From the NCBI GenBank assembly GCA_030247575.1, contig JAOTRV010000006.1:62001-126000 (forward strand): 64,000 nt of DNA. The letters run 5' to 3'. This DNA comes from Sulfuritalea sp. Lineage in GTDB: Bacteria > Pseudomonadota > Gammaproteobacteria > Burkholderiales > Rhodocyclaceae. Shown here piece after piece: positions 42,520-50,019 of the stretch. Under the pieces are notes generated by a model. It was not told the DNA's origin, searched no databases, and was given only the letters and a program-made list of their open reading frames with translations. Each line of letters opens with the position of its first letter. The stretch's first letter is position 1. The translations under genes were made by a program, and so were the position numbers.

Positions 42520-43149
42520 ATGTTCGAGCACGTCGTCTTTCTCCTCCTGACCGGCAAGTTCATCTGCCGCGTCACCCAACCCGCCGCGTTTGACTTCTTG
42601 TCCGACGAAGATCACTTCCGTCATGTCGAGGGCTACCTTGCCCAAATCGGTCGGCGCCTGACACGCACGACCCATGAGTCCGGCTATTACCTGTCGTTTG
42701 CGCGGATTGGCGATTCCGAACGAAAAGTCATCAAAGCGGCGTATCAGGAGATCAAGACGTCGCTTCGCCCGATCGTGCTGTTCTTTCAGGCGGTGATGAG
42801 AACCACCGGGCGGGAGGATCTCCTGATGCCGGGTGGCCTTCTCGAGAAGTCGGCCCTGATGGCCCAGATCGATCTCGACGGATGGCTTCGCGGCGAGCTC
42901 CAGTCCGTCGCCGCCTACTTTCGTCCGCACGGCGGCGACGGGTCTCACCGCGCGATGCTTGATCGCATCATCAGGGAGATGGTCGATGCCGACTATCTCG
43001 TGTTGTCCAACGCCGAACGCGGGCTGTACCGAGTCACGGCGAAGATCGAGTACCTGACATCCATCATCCAGTTCATCACGGACACGGAGGATGCGCTGAA
43101 GAACGATCCGGACGACGATCCCCTGCCGGAATCACTGACGCTGCTGTGA
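42520..43149 (+). CDS. Wadjet-like MksE/JetB subunit
   Basis: 209 residues (MFEHVVFLLLTGKFICRV...). Winged-helix character: AMLDRIIREMVDADYLVLSNAERGLYRVTAKIEYL. Size and position directly after the ATPase fit the KITE subunit MksE/JetB, which bridges kleisin and ATPase heads. GTGA overlap with the next gene. Assignment rests mostly on context. Confidence 0.75.
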   Translation: MFEHVVFLLLTGKFICRVTQPAAFDFLSDEDHFRHVEGYLAQIGRRLTRTTHESGYYLSFARIGDSERKVIKAAYQEIKTSLRPIVLFFQAVMRTTGREDLLMPGGLLEKSALMAQIDLDGWLRGELQSVAAYFRPHGGDGSHRAMLDRIIREMVDADYLVLSNAERGLYRVTAKIEYLTSIIQFITDTEDALKNDPDDDPLPESLTLL

Positions 43150-44411
43150 GCGCGGATACCACCCTGCTGGCCGCCCTCGCGGCGCTGGGCAATCCGGCGC
43201 ATCGCGACTTCATTCTTGAGGTTTATGCGTCACAGGGGCAGGTCTTGCGCGCCGCGGAGAATGCGCGCCACATCCTGCCGCTGAGTCAGTACCGCATCCT
43301 GATCCATCATGGGCGGGATCGCTACGGCTTGTCGCGGGTGCTGACCCGCTTCTTTGACGATGTGACGCAACGGCAGCGCTTGTTCGACTCGATGGGCGAA
43401 TCGGCGGCGGCGCTGCTCGGGCGCGTTCAGGATCTGATTGCCGAATACAGCCGGGCGGTGTCCGAAGGCAATTTCGATGACACCCCCGCGATCGCGGATC
43501 AGTTTCACGGCGCCTGCGCGGACTTCTCGGATGCGGTCGGGTCCGCCATCGAGCGCTTGCTGGCTCACATCGAGAACAATTTCGCGATCGCGAGCACTCT
43601 GGCCGCCAAGCAGCGCCAGAACGAGTACTACCTGAAGCAGGCCAACCAGCTTCGCATCACCATCAGCTCGCTTGACCGGATGAACCTGATCGAGCAGCCG
43701 GGCGAGTACCGCGATCTCAAGGCGCCCTACGAGGCCCTGATCCTCGAACGATGCAACGAATGGAACATCGCCATCATTCGGGTCATCCACCTGCTCAAGC
43801 AGCATCTGTTCCGCCTGCGCGCCATCGAGCCGGACGTGCGCCGCCTGCGTCGCCTCGCCGGCTTCCTGCGGCAGAACCCGGTGTATGAGTTGCCGGACAT
43901 CGACGGACTGAGTGCGCTGCCGGAGTGGCTACGCCGCGACCCCGGCATTCGCGCGACGGCGCACACGGATTTGGCCGACAATTCGACGCTTTCCGAACTG
44001 GAAACCCTGGCCCGGTCCCTTCCGGCGCGACGCGAGGTCACGCCGGTGGTCCGGTTGCCCGGCGCGGTGACCCGGCGGGCGGGCAGCACTCCGGAAGAGA
44101 TGATCGTCGTCCCCGCCTACCGGCAACTGCTCCAGCGCTTTGGCGAGGCGGTCGTGGCCGCCCCGCACGAACTGTCGGCAGTCGCATGGAAGGCGCAGTT
44201 CGGCGGCGAGCTCGATGTGCCGGACGACGTCTGGCTGCTTCTCGTGCTTCACGCCGAAGGCCTCCAGACGGAGCCATTCCCGAGCCTGCGCTTCGAGCCG
44301 GTCGGACGTCGCGGGGCTGCCTCCATCTCCCGAAACCTCTACCTGTTGGATATCGTCGTTGATGGACCCACGTCTTATAACGGTCTTGCTCCGCTGCGTT
44401 CAGTCCGATAA
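43146..44411 (+). CDS. Wadjet-like MksF/JetA kleisin subunit
   Basis: 421 residues, GTG start overlapping the previous stop. Helical N-terminal two-thirds (AALGNPAHRDFILEVYASQGQVLRAAENARHILP; QLRITISSLDRMNLIEQPGEYRDLKAPYEALILERCNEWN), and a C-terminal beta-rich domain (VPDDVWLLLVLHAEGL...). This matches kleisin-type MksF/JetA by length, make-up and place. It overlaps the JetD-like gene by 50 bases. Confidence 0.75.
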   Translation: MSADTTLLAALAALGNPAHRDFILEVYASQGQVLRAAENARHILPLSQYRILIHHGRDRYGLSRVLTRFFDDVTQRQRLFDSMGESAAALLGRVQDLIAEYSRAVSEGNFDDTPAIADQFHGACADFSDAVGSAIERLLAHIENNFAIASTLAAKQRQNEYYLKQANQLRITISSLDRMNLIEQPGEYRDLKAPYEALILERCNEWNIAIIRVIHLLKQHLFRLRAIEPDVRRLRRLAGFLRQNPVYELPDIDGLSALPEWLRRDPGIRATAHTDLADNSTLSELETLARSLPARREVTPVVRLPGAVTRRAGSTPEEMIVVPAYRQLLQRFGEAVVAAPHELSAVAWKAQFGGELDVPDDVWLLLVLHAEGLQTEPFPSLRFEPVGRRGAASISRNLYLLDIVVDGPTSYNGLAPLRSVR

Positions 44412-45201
44412 GGATCTGTTCAAGGCGGGAGCCTCGCTTTCCGGATTCATGAAGGAGTTCGGTGTCGGGTCGCGACGCGGGCAATCGATCTATCTGTCCG
44501 CCGGCGACAAGACACGCATTCGCGCGCTGCTGACCGCCGCCAACATCCCGTTGGATATGGATCCTGGTGCGTTCAGGGTAATGACGCGGGCCGAGACCTT
44601 GCTGTCGAGCAACAACGAGAAGCAGGGAGGTCGCCCGGTCAAGCAAAATCGCGTGGCCTTGAAGGGCTTGCGGCCCGAGCAGGACCTGCATGTCCTAGGG
44701 TCTCCGCTGCGCCTGCCGGCCGGCGTCCATCTGGATCTCGACAGTTCGCAGATTCGTCTGAACGGACGGCACGACGTCGTGATCGTTGTCGAGAACTGGG
44801 AATGCTTCAATCGTCCGGATCTGTGCGCGGACGAGCTCGACTTCCCCGGCGAGTCGCCCCTGGTGGTGTGGCGCGGTGACATCAGCGTCTCGATGCGCGG
44901 CCTGCTGGATTGGCTGGCCACACACGAGTTGCCGGTCGCGGCGTTCATGGATTACGATCCGGAAGGCTTGGTGATGGCCAATGCCCTGCCCCGCTTGAGT
45001 CGCATCATTGCACCGCCGCCGGCCGTGCTTTCGCGAATGCTGGCCGACAAGGGCTTGAGCGAACGATACGCGGCGCAGGTCGCTGGATGCCAAGCCACGC
45101 TGGACGCGGCCACCCATGCCGACGTGCGAGCGTTGTGGGCCATTATTCGGCAAAGCGGACGGGCCCTGCCGCAAGAACATTTTCTGCACAAGGTCGAGTG
45201 A
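44362..45201 (+). CDS. Wadjet-like nuclease subunit JetD/MksG (Toprim)
   Basis: 279 residues from ATG 44362. Toprim active-site pattern: VIVVENWECF (catalytic Glu), then LVVWRGDISVSMRGLLDWL, then AFMDYDPEGLVM (D-x-D...E). JetD enzymes cleave the DNA circle after condensin stalling, related to topoisomerase VI. The N-terminal domain is short compared with typical JetD (~350-400 residues). Unusual: it starts inside the JetA frame with a 50-base overlap. Only clear end of the operon: 135 bases without a gene follow. Confidence 0.85.
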   Translation: MDPRLITVLLRCVQSDKDLFKAGASLSGFMKEFGVGSRRGQSIYLSAGDKTRIRALLTAANIPLDMDPGAFRVMTRAETLLSSNNEKQGGRPVKQNRVALKGLRPEQDLHVLGSPLRLPAGVHLDLDSSQIRLNGRHDVVIVVENWECFNRPDLCADELDFPGESPLVVWRGDISVSMRGLLDWLATHELPVAAFMDYDPEGLVMANALPRLSRIIAPPPAVLSRMLADKGLSERYAAQVAGCQATLDAATHADVRALWAIIRQSGRALPQEHFLHKVE

Positions 45202-45336
45202 CCCTGTGCCGCCACAGCGTCTGTACGAGCACACGATGATGAGATGGCTTCACCGGACTCGGTTCTTGTCTCGACGACGGAAGGATTGGCGTCAGTGTCC
45301 TATGTGCATCCCCACCACTCCCAATGGAGGCCCGCA

Positions 45337-45627
45337 ATGAAAGCAATTCTGAAACTCGCCGTGATCGCGGCAATCGCTCTTTTTTCCTGGTTCGCCGTTG
45401 CTGAAGATAGCAAATATGACGTGAATCTCAGCGGTCCGTCGGCTAGTGGAAGCGCGCCGGCCAATACGAACCCGGGCAGCGCTTCCGGCCCAGACCTTCC
45501 GCCCATTGGCCAGAAATGCCACACCGTGAGAGTGTGTGTCTCGGTCAGTTGTACCGCCTACGACAGCGAGGGGAAGTGCACAAACCAGGCATGCGTCGCG
45601 TGGGAGGACCGGTTTGTCTGCGATTGA
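45337..45627 (+). CDS. small secreted cysteine-rich protein
   Basis: 96 residues from ATG 45337 with TGGAGG upstream. N-terminal signal peptide (KAILKLAVIAAIALFSWFAVAE, cleavage likely after AVA). The mature part starts with a serine/glycine-rich linker and then has six cysteines (KCHTVRVCVSVSCTAYDSEGKCTNQACVAWEDRFVCD), probably disulfide-bonded in the periplasm. Single-gene unit after the Wadjet operon; role unknown. Confidence 0.7.
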   Translation: MKAILKLAVIAAIALFSWFAVAEDSKYDVNLSGPSASGSAPANTNPGSASGPDLPPIGQKCHTVRVCVSVSCTAYDSEGKCTNQACVAWEDRFVCD

Positions 45628-45730
45628 CGAAATGGACGGTATGACAAGCGAGGGAGGGACGAGTTCGACATAGCGGGATCACGCCGGCATGGCGGGCCGA
45701 TGCGCCCAACCCTTGGGCCTTACGGTGGCC

Positions 45731-45770
45731 AAAAAAAACCCGGCGCCGCTCGTGAGAGCAGCCCGGGTTT
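45731..45770 (-). terminator. intrinsic terminator after the 45777 gene
   Basis: On the minus strand AAACCCGGG...CCGGGTTTTTTTT: a GC stem with an inner GCTGCTC/GAGCGGC arm, followed by eight T. Also readable from the plus strand for the secreted-protein gene (AAACCCGG...CCCGGGTTTGTGTTTTC). Confidence 0.85.
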
Positions 45771-45776
45771 GTGTTT

Positions 45777-46001
45777 TCAGAAGCCGTCGAAGAGCCCGCA
45801 GCGTCCGTTGTTGGCAAGACGCAGCAGGAGATATCCCAGTATGTCGGCGTTGGGTTCTTCGTACGGGCGGCCGCACGCGACGATGATCTTGTCGACGACC
45901 AGCGATCGTTTGACGTGCAGGTGACGACATAGCCGGCACACCACCGGCGCCCGACCGCGAAGACGGGTGCTGTCATCATCTGCCAGGTAGCCATCAGCCA
46001 T
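45777..46001 (-). CDS. small hypothetical protein with Cys pair
   Basis: 74 residues from the ATG at 46001. Contains VVCRLCRHLHVKRSLVVDKIIVACGRPYEEPNADILGYLLLRLANNGRCG: CxxC near 21-24 and further cysteines, possible zinc site. Overlaps the upstream gene by eight bases. Confidence 0.6.
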   Translation of the reverse strand: MADGYLADDDSTRLRGRAPVVCRLCRHLHVKRSLVVDKIIVACGRPYEEPNADILGYLLLRLANNGRCGLFDGF

Positions 46002-46224
46002 GACCGGCCTCCGGTTCCTGCGAGGACGGATGTCGTGCCACCCAGTGCTTGCAACCCTTGGCGAACGGGAAATGCTTGTTCGCCGACAGCCACGCGTAGA
46101 GGCGCGGATGTCCGCAATCCGCCGGGTCTTCTGGGTGCCAACGGGATTCCGGGATGCCCGGACTGAAGTGCCTGCAGTTGCTGCACGCCGCACCGGTTCC
46201 CGCTTCGATGTGAATCTTTGTCAT
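45994..46224 (-). CDS. small zinc-binding-like protein
   Basis: 76 residues: CSNCRHF (~14-20), ADCGHPRL (~37), GCKHW (~57). The spacing of cysteines and histidines recalls short plasmid/phage zinc proteins with a C-x2-C...C-x-H pattern. Co-transcribed with 45777. Confidence 0.6.
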   Translation of the reverse strand: MTKIHIEAGTGAACSNCRHFSPGIPESRWHPEDPADCGHPRLYAWLSANKHFPFAKGCKHWVARHPSSQEPEAGHG

Positions 46225-46398
46225 TTAGAACTTCTCCTTGATTGAAATGATTTCCCAGCTCAACCGCGGAGACACTCTGTTCAGGCAGTGCCACGATGCC
46301 TAGGGTCGAAACCCTTACCCCGAAGGGCGAATCGCCTGCTTACCTTCCGGCGCAAGGCCGGATGCAATGGCAGACCCGGTTGTACCCGGGTGGAATTC

Positions 46399-46770
46399 TC
46401 AGATGGGGCTGATGATCAGGCCGGCTTCGATGGCGTCCTTGAGCACGGCACGAATCGCCTGGTCTTCTCCGCCGCCATCCTCTTGCCACTTCGTCCAGTC
46501 AGCCGCAAAGGCTTTGCGCTGTCTTGGCGTGGCGCCCTGGTAGATGGGATCCGAATCACTGAGAAACGGTGGATGGCCCGCCAAAAGCGCCTTGCTCGGC
46601 ACGTCGAGATCGCGGATGTCGAACGCGTTGTCGTCAGATGCGCCATCAGCCGTGTAGTAGCTCCTGCAGCGGCCTTGGTCCATGTCGTCGTCTCTGTACG
46701 TGTGATAGATCGTGACGTCGTTATGCTGCAGACAGACTTCGGGATCAACCCAAGTTGTTCTGGTCGGCAT
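46399..46770 (-). CDS. small hypothetical protein
   Basis: 123 residues from the ATG at 46770, preceded by GAGCAAAAAC. Acidic (YRDDDMDQGRCRSYYTADGASDDNAFDIRDLDVPS), with a helical C-terminal half (PRQRKAFAADWTKWQEDGGGEDQAIRAVLKDAIEAGLI). Single-gene unit with a long leader upstream (46796-46910). Confidence 0.65.
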   Translation of the reverse strand: MPTRTTWVDPEVCLQHNDVTIYHTYRDDDMDQGRCRSYYTADGASDDNAFDIRDLDVPSKALLAGHPPFLSDSDPIYQGATPRQRKAFAADWTKWQEDGGGEDQAIRAVLKDAIEAGLIISPI

Positions 46771-46795
46771 ATGTTTTTGCTCCTTCGGTGAAGAT

Positions 46796-46910
46796 GCGCG
46801 GAGCCGCTCCCGGAAGGGGAGTGGAACCCCACGCGGGTGCGTTGTCGGTCGATGACCGTACTGTCGACTTGAGTGCCAAGTCGCAAGCATTCGCTCGTGG
46901 TGAGCAGAAT
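46796..46910 (-). promoter_or_regulatory. long leader RNA, copy L2
   Basis: Plus-strand view: CTCCCGGAAGGGGAG, AACCCCACGCGGGTG, variable hairpin CGGTC-GAT-GACCG, then CGACTT-GAGTGCC-AAGTCG, CAAGCATTCGCTC and GAGCAGAAT. Lies 26 bases upstream of the start at 46770. Confidence 0.75.
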
Positions 46911-46949
46911 TACGTGGCGGGCTTTCTTAGAGACACTCCAGTCGAATGC

Positions 46950-46988
46950 GTCGGAGAAAACCCCCGTGCCGTGATGGCCACGGGGAGG
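46950..46988 (-). terminator. intrinsic terminator after the 46991 gene
   Basis: Minus strand: CCCTCCCCGTGGCC...GGCACGGGGGTTTTC. GC stem followed by a short T-run, directly past the stop codon. Confidence 0.7.
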
Positions 46989-46990
46989 GT

Positions 46991-47584
46991 TCAAAGCGTG
47001 ACGATCGTGAAATCGTCATCCTTCATGCTGCCTTGCTTGCGGATCAGCGCCTTCACTTCCTTCGTGGTGAGCTTCCCTTTGGAGTAGAAGGACACCTGGC
47101 GGTCGTCGCCGCCGCCGTGAATCCATGCGTCGATCCGATGTGTGTAGCCCTGGGCCCGGTGCGTGGCGTCCAGTCGGCGCATTCGGCGGTCTTCCTTCTC
47201 CTGTGCCTTCTTGAGTTCGGCGTTGAGCCTGTCCATGAAGCATTCTTCACACTCGCCCGCTCGATTGGTATCGACCGTTGCCGGATCAAAGGCGGGTTTG
47301 CCGCACTTTTTGCACGGGACCAGTTTTACCTGGTCGAACATCCGCTCCAAGTCGGCCATGGTGGCCTTTTCGAAGTGGAGTTCCTTGTTGTGGATGTAAG
47401 CGTGGCCGCCACCGCCATGCAATGTGATCTGAACTTGCAGACCGTAGCCCGGGTAAAGCCAGGAACACGGTGACACTTCCAGACTCAGCTTGTGCCCATC
47501 GATGTCGCGAGTCACTGCGACTCGCGCGAGTTCGCTGGGCTCTTGCCGGCGCATGTTGTCGCGCAGGTTGTCGAGATCGCTCAT
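46991..47584 (-). CDS. hypothetical protein with zinc ribbon
   Basis: 197 residues from the ATG at 47584, which overlaps the upstream stop. Beta-rich N-terminal half (LSLEVSPCSWLYPGYGLQVQITLHGGGGHAYI), zinc ribbon PCKKCG...GECEECF (~91-116), then a charged helix (LNAELKKAQEKEDRRMRRLDATH). The C-terminal part resembles a short alpha/beta tail (TTKEVKALIRKQGSMKDDDFTIVTL). Unknown function. Confidence 0.65.
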   Translation of the reverse strand: MSDLDNLRDNMRRQEPSELARVAVTRDIDGHKLSLEVSPCSWLYPGYGLQVQITLHGGGGHAYIHNKELHFEKATMADLERMFDQVKLVPCKKCGKPAFDPATVDTNRAGECEECFMDRLNAELKKAQEKEDRRMRRLDATHRAQGYTHRIDAWIHGGGDDRQVSFYSKGKLTTKEVKALIRKQGSMKDDDFTIVTL

Positions 47585-48315
47585 TGCGCCACTCCTTCCG
47601 AGGCCGCGTCGTTTTGAACGACGACGATGAACGGGCGGGGATCGGCTTCGGGCGGTCGGATGCCGACGATCTCGGCGAAGCGCTTGGCACCCATCGTGGC
47701 TTCCCAACGTTTGCTGGTGCCGCGGCGGATGAGCAGAAGTTGCAACGTTCCCTTGTCCGGTTGGACCGCTGCAATCACGGCCTTGGCAAATTTCTTCGTT
47801 TCGCCCGGATGCCGATAGTCCTTGAACTCCATGCCGACGGTGAAGGCATGCTCTTGCTGAGCCTTGATGTTGGCTTCGGTACGACGCTTCTCTTCCAGAT
47901 CCTTGCGGCACAGGTAGATTTCGTAGCCAATGACGCGTGTCAGTACCTCGTCCCCTGTCGGCTCGTGGTCGTAGCCGTCGAATTGACCGCCTACCGCCAG
48001 CTTGCCGCTGCCGTCGGAAACCATCGCGGAATATGACGGCTTCAGCCAGTCCTTGCAGGTCCTGCGAATCAAAGCGTAGTGTCCCCTGGGGGATGCCTTG
48101 ATCAGCCGTGCAAGGCGAGAGGTGAGATCCTTTTGACGCTGCCAGTGATCCTCCGCGTCGAGATCGAGCGAGGCCGCTTCGACCAGAGCCGGCGCGCAAT
48201 CGAGTCCGCCCATGTGCTTCAGGACGAAATCGCGGAACTCATCTTGATAGTAGATGCCGGCATCGAGCGCCGCTTCGCAGCCGGCGATCATTGCGGGTTG
48301 AGCAGGAATGCTCAT
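47581..48315 (-). CDS. hypothetical protein, 244 residues
   Basis: Mixed alpha/beta protein: EAALDAGIYYQDEFRDFVLKHMGGLD, GHYALIRRTCKDWLKPSYSAMVSDG, EVLTRVIGYEIYLCRKDLEEKRRTEANIKAQQEHAFTVGMEF and FAKAVIAAVQPDKGTLQLLLIRRGTSKRWEATMG. Two-gene unit with 46991, behind long leader L3. Not recognised. Confidence 0.65.
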   Translation of the reverse strand: MSIPAQPAMIAGCEAALDAGIYYQDEFRDFVLKHMGGLDCAPALVEAASLDLDAEDHWQRQKDLTSRLARLIKASPRGHYALIRRTCKDWLKPSYSAMVSDGSGKLAVGGQFDGYDHEPTGDEVLTRVIGYEIYLCRKDLEEKRRTEANIKAQQEHAFTVGMEFKDYRHPGETKKFAKAVIAAVQPDKGTLQLLLIRRGTSKRWEATMGAKRFAEIVGIRPPEADPRPFIVVVQNDAASEGVAQ

Positions 48316-48332
48316 GGGTTTGCTCCTGATGA

Positions 48333-48450
48333 TGCGCGGAGCCTCTCCCCGGCGGGGAGTGGAACCCCGCGCGGGTTAGTGGTTTCGATCGTGAGATCGA
48401 TGTGTCGACTCGAGTGCCAAGTCGTAAGCATTCGCTCGTGAGAGCAGAAT
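48333..48450 (-). promoter_or_regulatory. long leader RNA, copy L3
   Basis: CTCCCC-GGC-GGGGAG, AACCCCGCGCGGGTT, variable hairpin CGATC-GTGA-GATCG, then CGACTC-GAGTGCC-AAGTCG. The single change in the conserved stem (CGACTC) leaves a U-G wobble on the minus-strand RNA but a mismatch on the plus strand, showing the sense strand is the structured one. Confidence 0.78.
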
Positions 48451-48483
48451 TGGGTGCTGCTGGTTTTCTCAGAAGCACGCCGT

Positions 48484-48530
48484 GAGGAATGCGTCTGAGA
48501 AAACCGCGCCCCGACGATGCGGGGGCGCGG
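48484..48530 (-). terminator. intrinsic terminator after the PP-loop gene
   Basis: Minus strand CGCCGCGCCCC...GGGGCGCGGTTTTCTC: long GC stem and short T-run, 34 bases past the restored stop at 48564. Confidence 0.7.
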
Positions 48531-48563
48531 CGGGACGATCAGCGTGTGCCGACCGCCCCGGTG

Positions 48564-49531
48564 TTAAATGCTGCAAGCGAAGCAGGGAACGTATCTCTCA
48601 TCCTCTTCCTCGGTTGCCTTCACGACGTCCTTGGGAATGAATGCGCCCATCCCGAGAATCTTTCCCAGCGGTCGGCCAATGGCGGCATGCTCTGCCTCAA
48701 GGGCGCCGGCTTTGACGCTGCCAGAAGATCACACGGCTCCGTCTCATAGCCGGGCACAGCGTCATTCGACGCGTAGCTGACCAACTCGACTAGGCTCTTG
48801 CGGCTCATGTGCATCGTGTAGCCCGTACGCTGCTCCAGCTCAACGTACTTCTTGAAGAGCACTGGGTTGTGCTTCGCGCCGTTGGCTAAGTCGCGGCCGG
48901 ACGCCATGATGCAGAATACGCAGGATAGCCTCTCGTTTCCGGCGGCATACGCCCAGTGCGGCTGCTGTCCGGCGGCGGCAATCAGCGCGAAGACCTCAGC
49001 GGTCGACAGGCCGTGGATCGGAAGCCAGTCGTACCAGTCTCGGCCCGCGATGCTGTTGCGCTCGTTACGTTTCCATACAGCGAGCTTGGCGCGCCCATGG
49101 GATTCCGCAGCACGCAGGCCCATGCAGTTGGCAACCTTGGTAAAACCATTGGCCTTCATGTAGCGACGAACTTCGCGCTCAATCGGACCGCGCTTCAGGT
49201 CCGACGTGCATTGCCTGTTTGAAGCTGACGGCCAGGATGGTGCATCCGGGCGTACGCTGAAGCGATGCTCCACCATGTCAATCAGCGTTTTGACTGCTTC
49301 AGCGACGATGAACGGCACGCCGGCTTGCTCGGCCTGAAACTTGGCGTGCTCCAATGCGCCCTCCCACTCGACCTCGCCGAGGGTGGCGTGGATGACGAGG
49401 AGTTGCTTCTTCGGGACAATCTTGAGCAGTTCGATCATCATCGCCTGGCTGTCCTTGCCGCCGCTGTGATTGATGACGAACAGGGCGCCGTCGTTGATGA
49501 GGCGCGTGACTTCTGTGAGTTCCTGATTCAT
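48564..49531 (-). CDS. PP-loop ATPase, PAPS-reductase/DndC-like, with C-terminal frame break
   Basis: Starts at the ATG at 49531 (GGAGAAAAGC upstream). PP-loop FVINHSGGKDSQAMM near residue 20-35, then RQCTSDLKRGPIEREV, MGLRAAESHGRAK and LSCVFCIMASG (Cys pair, possible Fe-S or redox site). Near 48720 the sensible frame switches: KAGALEAEHAAIGRPLGKILGMGAFIPKDVV...YVPCFACSI ends at TAA 48564, whereas the first frame stops early at 48620. About 322 residues if repaired. The family reduces or activates sulfur compounds; DndC homologues act in DNA phosphorothioation, but no other dnd gene is here. Confidence 0.75.
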
Positions 49532-49553
49532 GCTTTTCTCCGTGGCCCGAGAT

Positions 49554-49736
49554 CTACCCGGGCCTCGTGTCGGTGAAGACATATTCGAAGTGGATTTCGG
49601 GAAATACCGTCTTCAACATGACCGCGGTGGCTGTGCTGTCGATGCCGCCGGAGAGGGGCACGATGTATCTGTCTCGCGTCGGATCGCCCGGCAGCTGGTA
49701 GCAGCCGCGGACGAATGGCGTGGGATCAAAAGCCAT
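49554..49736 (-). CDS. truncated PP-loop protein (60 residues)
   Basis: Starts at ATG 49736 and reads YIVPLSGGIDSTATAVMLKTVFPEIHFEYVFTDT, then stops. This is the first strand-loop-helix of a PP-loop ATPase (SGGxDS); complete homologues run on for 200 or more residues. A second, full-length PP-loop gene starts 20 bases downstream. It is either a remnant left by deletion or a short independent peptide. Confidence 0.6.
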   Translation of the reverse strand: MAFDPTPFVRGCYQLPGDPTRDRYIVPLSGGIDSTATAVMLKTVFPEIHFEYVFTDTRPG

Positions 49737-49739
49737 GGT

Positions 49740-49880
49740 GGCTTTCCTTTCAAAAAAGGAAGGCAGCGCGCCCCAAGGGGTTTGCTCCCTTCGGGGGTTG
49801 AGACCTTGCGGTCTGAAATGCGGCCCATTCGGCCGTTGGATCTGTCCGGAAGGACAAGAATCAGTGCTGCTGCGCTTTGT
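49740..49880 (-). promoter_or_regulatory. structured leader upstream of the PP-loop pair (short type)
   Basis: Series of hairpins: CCTTT-CAAAA-AAAGG, GCCCCAAGGGG, CTCCCTTCGGGGG followed by TTGAG, AGACC-TTGC-GGTCT, CGGCC...GGCCG and TGTCC-GGAA-GGACA. Same order of elements as other short leaders. Confidence 0.5.
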
Positions 49881-49902
49881 GAGGAGCTCGGTTGCGGATC
49901 TC

Positions 49903-49940
49903 CTTAGAAAGCGCCCTCCCTGCAAGCAGGGAGGGAGAGT
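49903..49940 (-). terminator. intrinsic terminator
   Basis: Minus strand CCCTCCCTGC-TT-GCAGGGAGGG then CGCTTTCT. Shares the GGGAGGGCGCTTT tail of the terminators at 5566, 6908 and 56205. Confidence 0.75.
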
Positions 49941-50019
49941 TCGTTGAGCTGGTTTCGTTGAAGCGGAGGATGGCGTTGCCGTCCTTATGGACGGGTAATA
50001 GCTGCCGTCCGTGCATCGA

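Noticed and set aside
46991-48199. 402-codon extended frame joining the 46991 gene with upstream sequence
   Set aside because: The upstream part lies in the wrong frame over the 47581 gene; the coupled ATG at 47584 is preferred.
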